DNA from: Balaenoptera acutorostrata
Lineage: Eukaryota > Chordata > Mammalia > Artiodactyla > Balaenopteridae
Reading direction: 5' to 3'
DNA length: 64,000 bases
Assembly (NCBI RefSeq): GCF_949987535.1
Contig: NC_080067.1
Coordinates: 28,176,039 to 28,240,038, forward strand
The stretch's first letter is position 1, and each line of letters opens with the position of its first letter. This document shows positions 1 through 64,000 of this stretch, one piece after another. The position numbers were made by a program, and so were the translations under genes. Below the pieces are notes generated by a model. It had not been told where the DNA came from. It saw only the letters and a list, made by a program, of their open reading frames with translations, and ran no database searches.

Positions 1-261
1 GACAGGATGAGAGAGTGTCATGGACATATATACACTACCAAATGTAAAATAGATAGCTAGTGGGAAGCAGCCGCATAGCACAGGGAGATCAGCACGGTGC
101 TTTGTGACCGCCTGGGGGGGTGGGATGGGGAGGGTGGGAGGGAGGGAGATGCAGGAGATATGGGAACGTGTGTATATCTGTAGCTGATTCACTTTGTTAT
201 AAAGCAGAAACTAACACACCATTGTGAAGCAATTATACTTCAATAAAGATGTTTAAAAAAA
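1..261 (+). mobile_element. L1 3' end, truncated by the window edge
   Basis: 3' UTR of a cetartiodactyl L1 ending 'aataaagatgtttaaaaaaa'. It is closely similar to the 3' end of the L1 at 13390-13650 in the same orientation. Confidence 0.9.
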
Positions 262-689
262 GTTATATACAAATATTTTGGCCATTTTCAGGTGGGGAAA
301 GTTAGAAATCATAAATCAAACAAATAATGGAGTGGGCTACCTAAAAATGTACTTTTAAAATCTTGTAAGGGAAAAAAAGTGCCATAAACAAGCCCAACTG
401 AAAATGACAAAATGCAGGAAAATACTTGCAAATTAGGACCAAGTCAACATTCCTAATATACAAAACAACCCTCAAATATCAAGTAAGAAAAAGAGCATAT
501 GTTAAAAGTAAGTATGGAAAATGCAAAGCAATTCAAAAAAGAAGAAACAGAAAAGTGTAAATGACATGAGAAAAAGGTTCAACATTCCTAAATTTCTAAG
601 TAAAATGATACATCATTTTCCCCATCATGTTAGCAAAGATTAGAAAGATGGATGTTACCCAATATTGGTAAGGATTTGGAGAAATGCAT

Positions 690-870
690 ATTTCATGTTA
701 TTAAAAGCAATAGCTGGCATTTATTAAGCACTTATTAGGTGCCAAACATTGGGCTAAACACATTCATTCTCTCACTTAATTATGGTAACAATCTTAAAAG
801 AGACATATTTAGACTCCCCATTTTATATTAGAGGAAGATCACAGGGCTAGAAAGGAGAGAGGTGGCATAG
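690..870 (-). mobile_element. MIR SINE fragment
   Basis: 'gcatttattaagcacttatt' and 'aggtgccaaacattgggcta' match the reverse strand of the MIR core; diverged as expected for an ancient element. Confidence 0.65.
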
Positions 871-957
871 ACATATACCCAATAGTCTGGGATGGGAATA
901 TAAACTGGTGTAACTAATGTGAAAATACATATCAAAATTTTGAGTGTGCACATCTTT

Positions 958-993
958 TGTGTGTGTGGGTGTGTGTGTGTGTGTGTGTATGTG
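958..993 (+). repeat. (GT)n microsatellite
   Basis: Imperfect GT repeat, flanked on each side by a copy of 'gtgcacatcttt'. Confidence 0.9.
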
Positions 994-999
994 CACATC

Positions 1000-1455
1000 T
1001 TTGACCCAGGACTTCTACTATTGGAAATTTATCCTGAGAAATAAGCAGAAATGTGCACAAAGACATAAGTACAAGATTATTCATGGCAGTATTGTTCAGA
1101 AAAGATAAAAAATTATATTATGTAACAACTTAAATGGGAAAGAATTTGAAAAAGGATACATGTCAATATATGTGTAACTGAATCACTTTGCTGTACATCT
1201 GAAACTAACACAACATTGTTAATCAACTATACTCCAATATAAAATAAAAAGTTAAAAAAAAGAAAAGATAAAAAATGAAAACAATGCCTAATAATAAAGA
1301 AAATTGATAATGGTACATCTACACAAGGGAATACTACAAAGCAATTACAAATTATGATATAGATTCATATTTGGCATGGGATAATGTACACAATACATAT
1401 GGTCAAGTGACAAAAGTAGGTTATAAAACAGCAGGTAAATTATTATCCCACTTAT
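1000..1455 (+). mobile_element. Old L1/HAL1 3' ORF2 fragment with a nested L1 tail
   Basis: 'gggaatactacaaagcaatt' and 'gacccaggacttctactatt' fit a decayed LINE ORF2 tail. About 1150-1262 is interrupted by another L1 3' terminus ('ctgaatcactttgctgtaca', then an A-rich tail). Confidence 0.65.
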
Positions 1456-2756
1456 TGAAAATATTTATCTACATGTGTATCTGCATAGAAACTGGACCGT
1501 AGTGTATGGGCAATTTGTGGTTTCTTAGAATGGTAAGTGTTATTGGTCAGAGGGTTTAATTCTTTTCCCCCATCTACCTCCAGTAACCTAGGACATTGAG
1601 TAAGCATACAGTAGATGTGCAACTTCCCCTTGGATTTTCTGTATTAGGCTTTGTTTTTTGTTTGTTTGTTTGTTTTGTATTTTATAATCTTTCTGTAATT
1701 TCCACATTCTGGTCTAGTCTATTGTCCTCAACTTGAAGGAAAGTGTTTTTTTAAAAAATAATGTTTTGCTTGGTTTCTTCCCTCCTTCCTCTCCCTTCCT
1801 TCCTTTCCTTCTCCCTATTTACTTATTTACTTAACTCCTTCCTCACTCCCAAGCCTTCACTGAACAAGAAATATGCTAACAGTAAGATAAGACTGCACAA
1901 AATATTATATATCTCCATATTTTTCGATCCTATGGTACATAAGTTTTATATTCAATACAGATTTATGAAATAACTATAATTTTATAGTCATAATATACTT
2001 CTACCAAACTACTGGACCACTTGAACTAGGCATCAAAAATAGTTCTAGGTGTGTACACATTCAAACACCAATATAAGTCTTGTATACACTATCCATGTCA
2101 AGAATTCTCTAAAATAGCAATAGAGTTAAGCTCTACTATTTGTTTGTGTCACCTTTCTTTCTTTTTTCTAATATTACCAGCCATTAGTGCTTAATTCCTA
2201 TTTCTATTAACTTATTTGAGGTTGCAAAATGGTGATATTCTATCACTTCTTTTTTTATTAATTGTAATACTTTTATAAAGGGGATCATTCTGCCTCTTGG
2301 TTACCCAGTGGTACAGGAAAGGTTTTCAAAATTGGGAACTGTGTCTATCACCTTCGGAAGGGGACCCTTTTTTTAAAGTACCCTTGTAAACTCAAGGATT
2401 TAAGCATATTTGATGGGTTTTAATCCACTGGATTATCATTATTATCATTATTGAAGATCAAATTGTCCCATTTGGGGCGATTCCAAGCCTCTTCCAGTTA
2501 TCTCTTCAATCCTTTGAGATGTTCCTAGTAGTCTTTAGTAGAGGTCCTGCTATATGATATGACAAAAGTTTTCAGGCTCATCTAGAATACTTCCTGACTC
2601 TGACCTAGAATCAGTCATTTCTCCATAAAATCCTGATTTGTTTTGATGAATAATGGTATTTCAAAACCATAATTTAGGCACTATGAATGCAACTGCTACT
2701 GGATTGGTCATTGTTTCTAGGCCTTTTCTGTGATCAGAAAGAGCTAGGAAATTTAC
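1456..2756. other. XRN1 intron 1, no feature recognised
   Basis: AT-rich intronic sequence with a short (TTTG)n run near 1651-1676 and a CT-rich stretch near 1780-1815. No exon or clear repeat is seen. Confidence 0.5.
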
Positions 2757-2757
2757 A

Positions 2758-2795
<38 letters not shown>
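2757..2795 (+). repeat. (GT)n microsatellite
   Basis: Near-perfect GT/CA repeat of about 19 units with an ACAC start and a GCATGC border. Confidence 0.95.
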
Positions 2796-2796
<1 letters not shown>

Positions 2797-3439
2797 ATGC
2801 GGGCATGTGTGTTTCATAAGATTATACTGATACTTTCAATTCAAATTCTAGACTATAGAGCTTTTACTTAACATTTTCTCTATTACATCGGTAACTGCTT
2901 TCTTACACATCAAGAATCTTGGTTATAAGAGATGACAGAATTAAAATACTCTATAATTAGGTATTTATCATATCACACACACGAGTTTCAGAAAAACAAT
3001 ATTAATATTACCACTAATATGATTAATAGTAATATAATTTTTTTTGCATAACTTTTCCCCATTCTCTCTTACTCCCATTTATTTTATAGTTGTGCTATCT
3101 AAACATTGTCAGAACACATAGCCATCATATACTAAACTTTCTCCCTCTTCACTCTTATTTTGTTTTTGTTCTACAGGAAATTATATTTAATGTTCACCAC
3201 TGGTATTTATGTAGATATTTCCCCAGTCCTTTTGATTGTCTGAAGCTCATTCTCTAGCAGATTCCTCAAGAAAGTGCTCAAAGGAACAATATTGCCTGAC
3301 TTCTCCTACACTGATCATTTGACCAGCTTATCGTTTATACTTAAAAGTCAGTTGAGTATCTTTATGTTACTCCATTTTCTTCTGGCATAAAGCACTACTG
3401 TGAAAAACTATGATGGGAACCTGATTTTCTTTCCCTTAT

Positions 3440-4720
3440 AAGTCATATGTTCCTTTCTTGTAGGTGATGAAAGCTTTTTTCTCTCTTTCTTTAAAGTCCA
3501 TGAATTTAACTAGAACATGTCTTGATGTTGGTCATCTGAGTCAATATTCTTGGGTACATGGTGTATTCTTTCAACATGGCTTCAATTTTTTTTTTTAAAT
3601 TTCAGGGAAGGTTTCTTTAATTATAGTTTTAGTATTTGTTCTGTTATATTGCTTTGATTTCCTTTTTCAAGAATCCCTATTATTTGTCTTCTTTGCCTAT
3701 CTTATTACTTTCTCTTGAACCTTTTAATCTTTTAAAATTTTCTCTTATTTCCACCTTCTATTTTTTTCTTATGGCATCATTTGCTTTTGCCTTGCTACTA
3801 CTTTAGGCTTCACTTCTGATGTGATTTTGCCATTTATGTCTAATTTTCTTTAGGTTCTGTCACCTTATTCCTGAGTTTTTGTAATTGATATATGTTTTTC
3901 TTTCATGTCTTATTTTCTTAGTGCCTTTTAGCTCATTCTGAAATAGTAGGTTATAGTTTTGGTCTGTTATGTGTGCATGCTTTTATTGTCAGTACGAATA
4001 TTATTTTGTTCCCCTTTTCCCCCATAATAACTTTGTATACTATTTGACCATGACACTTTTCTATCGTGCATTTTTATGTAAATTTAATTTTCCTGAACTT
4101 TTGGAATGAGGAGGGGTTCAGGAAAGCTTTAACTTTACAAAGCTCCCTCTTCTGCTACTTTGGGGTAGTGTTAAAAAATATGATGGTTTGCCTGGTTTGT
4201 TTTCTAAGATTTCTTGACTCTGTAACCCTCCCCCACTTTTATCTTGACCTTCTTCTCTTATCTCTCTTGTCCCTTTCCTGATAAAATTTTATCTCACTCC
4301 CAGCAGTTTCTCCTTAGGGTGGGCTCTGCCTTAGAATGGTACCCTGGTAAGTCAGTTTTGAGCGTTCACAGGAGTTAGACTGCTCCTGCCCTTTAAAACC
4401 CCCCCAGTTGAAGCTACTGCTATCTAATAGGCCTGTAGAGTCTTAGTGAATATTCTGGAGTTCTGCTCTCAGGTTCATCAGATGTTGCCCCATTTCTCCT
4501 TCTTCCTCTTGCAGACATGCCAATACCAACTGGGTCTAGAGGCTATCGGTAGTCTGTCCCCACCGAATTGTATCTTGGGGTTCATGGGGATACCATGTCA
4601 CATGGTTTTGTTGTAACTGTTCTATGGATTTTAAATTTAGCTATCTAGTTTCTCTTTCTGTTTTTAAATGAGGATTCAGAGAAACCAAAAACTATGCTAT
4701 GTCACCACTGTCACCATCTT
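3440..4720 (-). mobile_element. Degenerate L1M 5' and ORF1 region
   Basis: Stretches such as 'catgaatttaactagaacat' and 'gggaaggtttctttaattat' resemble the ORF1/5' part of the minus-strand L1 at 33.6-34.1 kb, but are more diverged. Boundaries are approximate. 2796-3439 before it and 4721-5355 after it show nothing I recognise. Confidence 0.45.
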
Positions 4721-5365
4721 CCCAAAACCCACCCCTCCATCCAGTCCCTTCCCCCAAGGACTAGCTTTTGAACCGCTGTGACTTAGGCACTACCATCTTT
4801 TAAGTACTGCTTGAGAGAGTAGCTGGTGATTGCTTTTTGAAAGACATCACTTTGATGAACCAAGTTTTAAACCTATTGTTAGTGTTCATGTCATAAAACT
4901 GCCTTAAAGCCATTATTTTTGTTCAGTAACAAAGTTCCTCAAGAGGGAGAAAATCCAAGATCCTTACACCAAACCAAATTCTGTGCCAAAGAGTACAGAG
5001 TAAAAATATTACTGAACAGATTGTGCATTGTCAAGTTAGTCTGAATTTTTCAATTTAGAGATAAAGTGCCTGATGCATGGCAGGTACTCACATGTTTGAG
5101 TGAAGGATCCAGGAAAAGCCTAAGCTAGTAGTTGTCACCATTTTTATCCTCTTCTCTGTAAAGAAATGTTTCCCTAAATCTAATTCAACCCATGCTTCAA
5201 ATATATTAAAGACAAACCACCATTCTGGAATTTTTGGTAAGCTTTTCCTCATATACCAAACCTGACTGGAATCCAACAACAAAGAATCCTTTCCAGAAGT
5301 TTAACCCCATCTTCATGCTTACAGTACTTTTTAAAAATAATAAACCATAATTTAGTAGACAGCAT

Positions 5366-5647
5366 GGGGCTTCCCTGGTGGCGCAGTGGTTGAGAGTCTG
5401 CCTGCCAATGCGGGGAACACGGGTTCGAGCCCTGGTCTGGGAAGATCCCACATGCCGCGGAGCAACTAGGCCCGTGAGCCACAACTACTGAGCCTGCGCG
5501 TCTGGAGCCTGTGCTTCACAACAAGAGAGGCCGCGACAGTGAGAGGCCCGTGCACCGCGATGAAGAGTGGCCCCCGCTTGCCGCAACTAGAGAAAGCCCT
5601 CGCACAGAAACGAAGACCCAACACAGCCATAAATAAATAAATAAAAA
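5366..5647 (+). mobile_element. CHR SINE (tRNA-derived), copy S1
   Basis: Complete CHR SINE from 'gggcttccctggtggcgcag' to an (AAAT)n tail. The A/B-box tRNA head is intact ('ggttcgagccctgg'). No target-site duplication pairs its own two flanks; its left flank 'tagacagcat' instead recurs to the right of the next SINE. Confidence 0.93.
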
Positions 5648-5759
5648 GCAAATCCCTTCCACTAACAGAAATCCAATTTCGGTGAAAACTTTATTAAAAA
5701 AAAAAAAAAGCCTTGAAAGGATCAAGGATCAAACTATCTGCAAGTAACTTAACCAAATT

Positions 5760-6250
5760 CCAAGAACAAAGCTCAAGAATATTTATAGTACAAAAATACC
5801 CATCCACAAGGTAAAATTTTACCAACAAGGTACAATTCACAATATCTAGCATCCAATCAAAATTAACTAGGTATGCAAAAAAGTAGGAAAATATGACCCA
5901 TGCAGAGAAGAAAAACCAAAGAGCAACAAAACTTCTACAGGATTACAGCAGAACAGTAAAAATTATGTGACTACTACATTATACATTTTAACTATATTCC
6001 ATATGTTCAGAATTATTTTATGCACCTAAAAACACAACTTCAAAATACATGAAGCAAAAAGTGATAGAAATTCCGAAGAGAAACTGATAAATCCATAATT
6101 ACAGTTAGAGATTTCAACATCTCTCAAAAATTGACAATAGAAAATCAGTAATGACACAGAAGATCTAAACACCACCATCAACCAAATTATGAAAATGTTT
6201 TAACTGACCATAAACACTGAACCAATAACTATTCTGACTGCAAACAAGAT
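5760..6250 (+). mobile_element. Old L1M ORF2 fragment (endonuclease region)
   Basis: 'ccataattacagttagagat' followed by 'ttcaacatctctc' resembles the endonuclease part of LINE-1 ORF2; heavily decayed, edges uncertain. Confidence 0.45.
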
Positions 6251-6298
6251 AAAGCAACGCTGATTCTTATCCAGGTAAGGTTTCACAAAATAATTCAA

Positions 6299-6542
6299 GA
6301 TCCCAACAACATTAGAATTCTATGGTTAAAAATAGATAGGGCTGGGCTTCCCTGGTGGCGCAGTGGTTGAGAATCTGCCTGCCAATGCAGGGGACACGGG
6401 TTCGAGCCCTGGTCTGGGAAGATCCCAACAACATTAGAATTCTATGGTTAAAAATAGATAGGGCTGGGCTTCCCTGGTGGCGCAGTGGTTGAGAATCTGC
6501 CTGCCAATGCAGGGGACACGGGTTCGAGCCCTGGTCTGGGAA
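6299..6542 (+). repeat. Exact 122-bp direct tandem duplication
   Basis: 6299-6420 and 6421-6542 read identically. The unit joins 48 or so bases of flank to the first part of a CHR SINE. The 8-bp word 'aagatccc' stands at 6297, 6419 and 6541, marking the unit borders. Confidence 0.95.
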
Positions 6543-6780
6543 GATCCCACATGCCGCGGAGCAACTAGGCCCGTGAGCCACAACTACTGAGCCTGCACGA
6601 CTGGAGCCTGTGCTCCGCAACAAGAGAGGCCACGATAGTGAGAGGCCCACGCACCGCGATGAAGAGTGGCCCCCGCTTGCCACAACTAGAGAAAGCCCTC
6701 GCACAGAAACGAAGACCCAACACAGCCAAAAAAAAAAAAAAAAAAAAAGCCAAAAAAAAAAAAGCCAAAAAAAAAAAAAA
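6461..6780 (+). mobile_element. CHR SINE, copy S2
   Basis: Full CHR SINE whose first ~80 bases are also present in the upstream tandem copy. The 3' tail is unusual: an A-run of more than 20, then AGCC, A-run, AGCC, A-run, as if the SINE end 'agccaaaa' had been reiterated. The right flank is 'tagacagcat'. Confidence 0.93.
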
Positions 6781-6883
6781 TAGACAGCATGATGGTGTTC
6801 ACTGTATTATTTCCCTCCATGTTAATACAATGCTATCCATCTCAACTAACTCAATTAGCTGTACAAACTTCAAAAATGACTTT

Positions 6884-6936
6884 GTGTGTATGTGTGTGTC
6901 AGAAGTGGGATTTGAACCCATGCCTCCATTCGGAGA
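6884..6936 (-). pseudogene. Retroposed 3' fragment of a tRNA-Leu
   Basis: On the minus strand 6936-6897 reads as variable arm, T arm ('gggttcaaatcccac') and acceptor end 'ttctgaca', the 3' half of a nuclear tRNA-Leu with two T-arm changes. It is followed by a CA-rich tail. The insert is bounded by a perfect 13-bp direct repeat 'caaaaatgacttt' (6871-6883 and 6937-6949), a target-site duplication typical of L1-driven insertion. The 5' half is absent, so it is not a functional tRNA. Confidence 0.8.
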
Positions 6937-7167
6937 CAAAAATGACTTTTTTCTGTAAAATATAAAATGGGCAAAAGAGCTACCAAAACCATTAAATGTG
7001 ACAAACACTAGACCCAAAATCTAGTTTACCTAATAGATGACTGCTTACTATTTTTTTCCGCAGTTCCAATACCTGAATTACATTTTTCAAGTCTGCACAT
7101 AAACGCTGCCCTGGGGTCATTATATACCAAACATTACTATTCCTAGTATTAGTGCTCTAACAATCTG

Positions 7168-7239
7168 TTTCTCTCTCCGTTCACCCCACGTCTCCTCCCT
7201 CCCTCATCTCCTTCCTCCCTCTCTCCCCCGTCTCTCTTT

Positions 7240-7289
<50 letters not shown>
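7168..7289 (+). repeat. Polypyrimidine tract followed by (AC)n
   Basis: About 70 bases almost wholly C/T (7168-7240), then about 24 AC units (7243-7289). Adjacent to the XRN1 CpG island; could adopt non-B DNA, by inference. 6955-7167 and 7290-7639 show nothing recognised. Confidence 0.9.
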
Positions 7290-7291
<2 letters not shown>

Positions 7292-7938
7292 CACACAATG
7301 AAGCTTCCAAATAACTGCCCTGGCCCCGTCCAAATGTATTTTTATTCTTTTGGAACGGGGGATTGGTACGGTCCTTGGGGTAACAGAAAAAGAGTAACGA
7401 ACTGTATCATAAATATGAACCATCAGCCACGTCAAAAAGTCTAGGCGTTGGGGGTAGGGCGGGATGCAGCTCTAGATAAGGGAAAGTAAACAAGGGGATT
7501 CAACTGCGGAGGCCGGTATTATTGTTTGTATGTGGGCCTGTTGCTCTGGGTGGGGATTGGGGCTAGGTCCTAGGAGGACAACCATCCCACCTCCAAGAAG
7601 AAAAACGAAACCTGCAGCTCCCTGGGAAGGAAAGGGAAGCACTCCCGAAAGCGCTCCTCCCCCGAACTTGATTGCGGAGTCGCGGCAGGCCCGGCCCGGG
7701 CAGGAGCTGTCAGAACCGCCGCATCCCCGCCGCTCTGCCCACAGGAGAGCGACTTGCGTCTTCGCCCCCACTCAGATCACCAGGGTATCCGCAAACGTTC
7801 TGCTCCCCTCCCTTCGCCACTCAGCCAGCTGACGACGAGCAGAAGGAGGCGGCGGAGAGCCCCAGTCCCAGGGTGGAGAGAGGGCCCCCGAGCCCCGGGT
7901 CCTCCGCCTTCTGGGCCTCTGCCCCCTTGCTCACCCAC

Positions 7939-8013
7939 CTGATGCTCCTTCACCACTTCGCTGAGGCAGGGATACCGCTCCGAGATCCATCGGTAAAACT
8001 TGGGGACTCCCAT
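7939..8013 (-). CDS. XRN1: XRN1 exon 1 coding part, 5'-3' exoribonuclease 1 N-terminus
   Basis: XRN1 is the cytoplasmic, P-body-associated 5'-3' exonuclease that degrades decapped mRNA. This exon encodes its first 25 residues, starting MGVPKFYRWISERYPCLSEV and ending KEHQ, then a good donor, CAG/GTGGGT. The MGVPKFYRWISERYP start is the hallmark of the XRN family catalytic N-terminus. The ATG at 8013-8011 is used because the conserved protein begins there; the same frame stays open upstream but shows no ATG. The remaining exons lie beyond the left edge, since 1-7938 is intron 1 on this reading. Order and orientation next to ATR match human. Confidence 0.96.
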
Positions 8014-8180
8014 TTCGACCGTCAGTGCTAACTCAAGTCGGGGCAAAACCGAAACCAAACGCCCCGCCGGGGCCTACGCCGCCGCCTCCGGCCGTCGCTC
8101 CGCAGATGACAACACACCGCCCACCTAACCATAGAGAGCAGACGCCGGGCCTAGAGCGGCCGGCTTCGAGACCGCATCTC

Positions 8181-8191
8181 CGGGGCGGGGC
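8181..8191 (+). promoter_or_regulatory. GC box (Sp1/KLF type) upstream of XRN1
   Basis: CGGGGCGGGGC lies about 170 bases upstream of the XRN1 ATG inside the CpG island. A second weaker match (GGTGGGCGG on the minus strand) lies near 8116-8124. Binding is inferred from the motif. Confidence 0.55.
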
Positions 8192-8349
8192 TCTAGCCCC
8201 GGCCCGAACTCGCCGCGGCGGAGCTGCCTGGTTACATTGAAGAGCGCCCAGGCGTTTCTGAATGCGTGTGTGAAATCCAGTTCTGAAAATGCCAGTTGAC
8301 AGACCTGAGCGCTGTAAGTGGATTTGGAAGGGGATGAAAACCTCACGAG

Positions 8350-9269
8350 ACGACTGGAAGAGTCCTGGCTGCTTCCGTCTTCTGGGATTACTAATCTCTG
8401 TTTTTCAACACAGATTTGAAAAGGTCTGATGATTTATTTGGTTTAGTTTGTTTTGTGAGCGGAAATTTTTTCTTTCAGGATACAAAAGTTTCTTTTAAAA
8501 ACGTTCTTTTCCAAATTATTTGCGTAAAATGATTTCCTAACTCCCCTCCACCCAGCTTCCTCCTTAACTCTTAACATTAGGCCTTCGATAGGAAAGTATA
8601 CGTTTAGTTTTCACATTTATACCTCTTGGGTTATTATATTTTCCCCCATCACACTTCAACTGTACAAAAAGGCAGAATTTTGTAAGGTAAACCTAAGTGA
8701 AATTATCTGTTACAAAAAGATTATGTTTTCGTTTATTTGTATTTAATAACCTCTTTGCTTTGAAATTATTATGAATTATTTTAAATCTTCCGCAATAAAA
8801 TGTACTCCCAAATTTAACGTTAAAATTTTTTAGATTTTAAAACCTCATGAAATTTTAAGTAATGCTGTTTCCCCCAACCACTGGATTCTGCATTCTGGTA
8901 CACTTTTAGTATGGCAGCATCTTTAAAATTACAGAATGTTTATACAGTTTTCATATTCATGTTAATTGGCTAATTTTTTTTTCCCTATCACATTTTCAAC
9001 AAATACAAAAAAAGAGAGTATTACTAAGTGAACTTAATGATGTGCTATTTATGTTTACATCTCTCTTACTAGACAGTTCCCAGAGGTAAGGGGAACCATG
9101 ATTTGTCTACAGTATTTATTCAATATGATTTTTTGTTCAAATGAATCCTTATGTTAGTACTTAAAATCAATGAAAGTTGTAAAATGAAATTAGGCTGGCT
9201 TGTTTCTTGCAAATACATCTTTTTAAGAGCATAAGAACATAAGATGTTCCATTTCTCCAGTTATAATAC
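8350..9269. other. ATR-XRN1 intergenic spacer
   Basis: AT-rich spacer of about 1 kb between the ATR cleavage site and the XRN1 promoter. I recognise no gene or complete repeat in it. Confidence 0.7.

Positions 9270-64000
<54,731 letters not shown>

Larger units (their letters stand above)
7640..8240 (-). promoter_or_regulatory. XRN1: XRN1 CpG-island promoter and 5' UTR
   Basis: A sharply GC- and CpG-rich block in an otherwise AT-rich window. It straddles exon 1 and reaches about 230 bases upstream of the XRN1 ATG. I see no TATA box, as expected for a housekeeping CpG promoter. The start site is probably around 8100-8130, judged from typical 5' UTR length; it cannot be fixed from sequence alone. 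Confidence 0.85.

Noticed and set aside
5206..5725. Repeated peptides such as SSCGKRG and FPDQGSNPC in many frames
   Set aside because: These are translations of CHR SINE sequence, recurring wherever the SINE is present.
6897..6936. Functional tRNA-Leu gene
   Set aside because: Only the 3' part is present, with T-arm changes and no D arm or anticodon arm.
7530..8346. Several open frames on both strands in 7.5-8.3 kb
   Set aside because: CpG-island composition gives few stops. Only the XRN1 exon 1 frame has family support.

Overview
This window is nuclear DNA of a mammal, most likely a cetacean. The main reason is seven copies of the tRNA-derived CHR SINE family of whales, hippos and ruminants (head 'cttccctggtgg'), with no ruminant Bov-B or Bov-A2 sequence noticed. 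It also carries cetartiodactyl-type L1 elements alongside old mammalian repeats (MIR, L2, MLT1, MER5, Tigger). All real host coding sequence is on the minus strand.

Two genes are present, in the ATR-XRN1 order known from human chromosome 3q23. From right to left: (1) 9.27-64 kb is the 3' half of ATR, the PI3K-like checkpoint kinase. It comprises 23 coding exons that correspond to human exons 25-47, encodes 1,180 residues plus stop, and includes the whole FAT, kinase and FATC region. The 5' half lies beyond the right edge. (2) About 8.25-9.27 kb is a roughly 1 kb intergenic gap between the ATR poly(A) site and the XRN1 promoter. (3) About 7.64-8.24 kb is the XRN1 CpG-island promoter with exon 1, which encodes the first 25 residues of the 5'-3' exoribonuclease. 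(4) 1-7.94 kb is XRN1 intron 1.

Every ATR exon has AG/GT borders on the minus strand and reading phase is kept across all 22 internal junctions. Counted back from the stop, the residues fall on human positions K2327, D2475 and D2494, provided exon 40 is three residues shorter than in human. The kinase therefore looks intact and functional.

The rest is intronic and full of mobile elements. The main blocks are: a Tigger1 DNA transposon (28.1-36.8 kb) split by a near-full-length older L1 and by a SINE; a three-layer L1/L1/SINE nest (11.4-14.9 kb); two L2 fragments; and a young full-length L1 (56.6-63.2 kb) whose perfect 15-bp target-site duplication lies about 0.77 kb beyond the L1 end. That last point shows a 3' transduction of unique sequence ending in its own AATAAA signal and poly(A) tail. 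XRN1 intron 1 also holds a retroposed tRNA-Leu 3' fragment with target-site duplication, an exact 122-bp tandem duplication bounded by 8 bp of microhomology, and a SINE pair whose outer flanks match each other.

I saw no microbial genes, CRISPR array or new enzyme system. The most novel signals are in the structure and history of the mobile elements and in the small coding changes of ATR.
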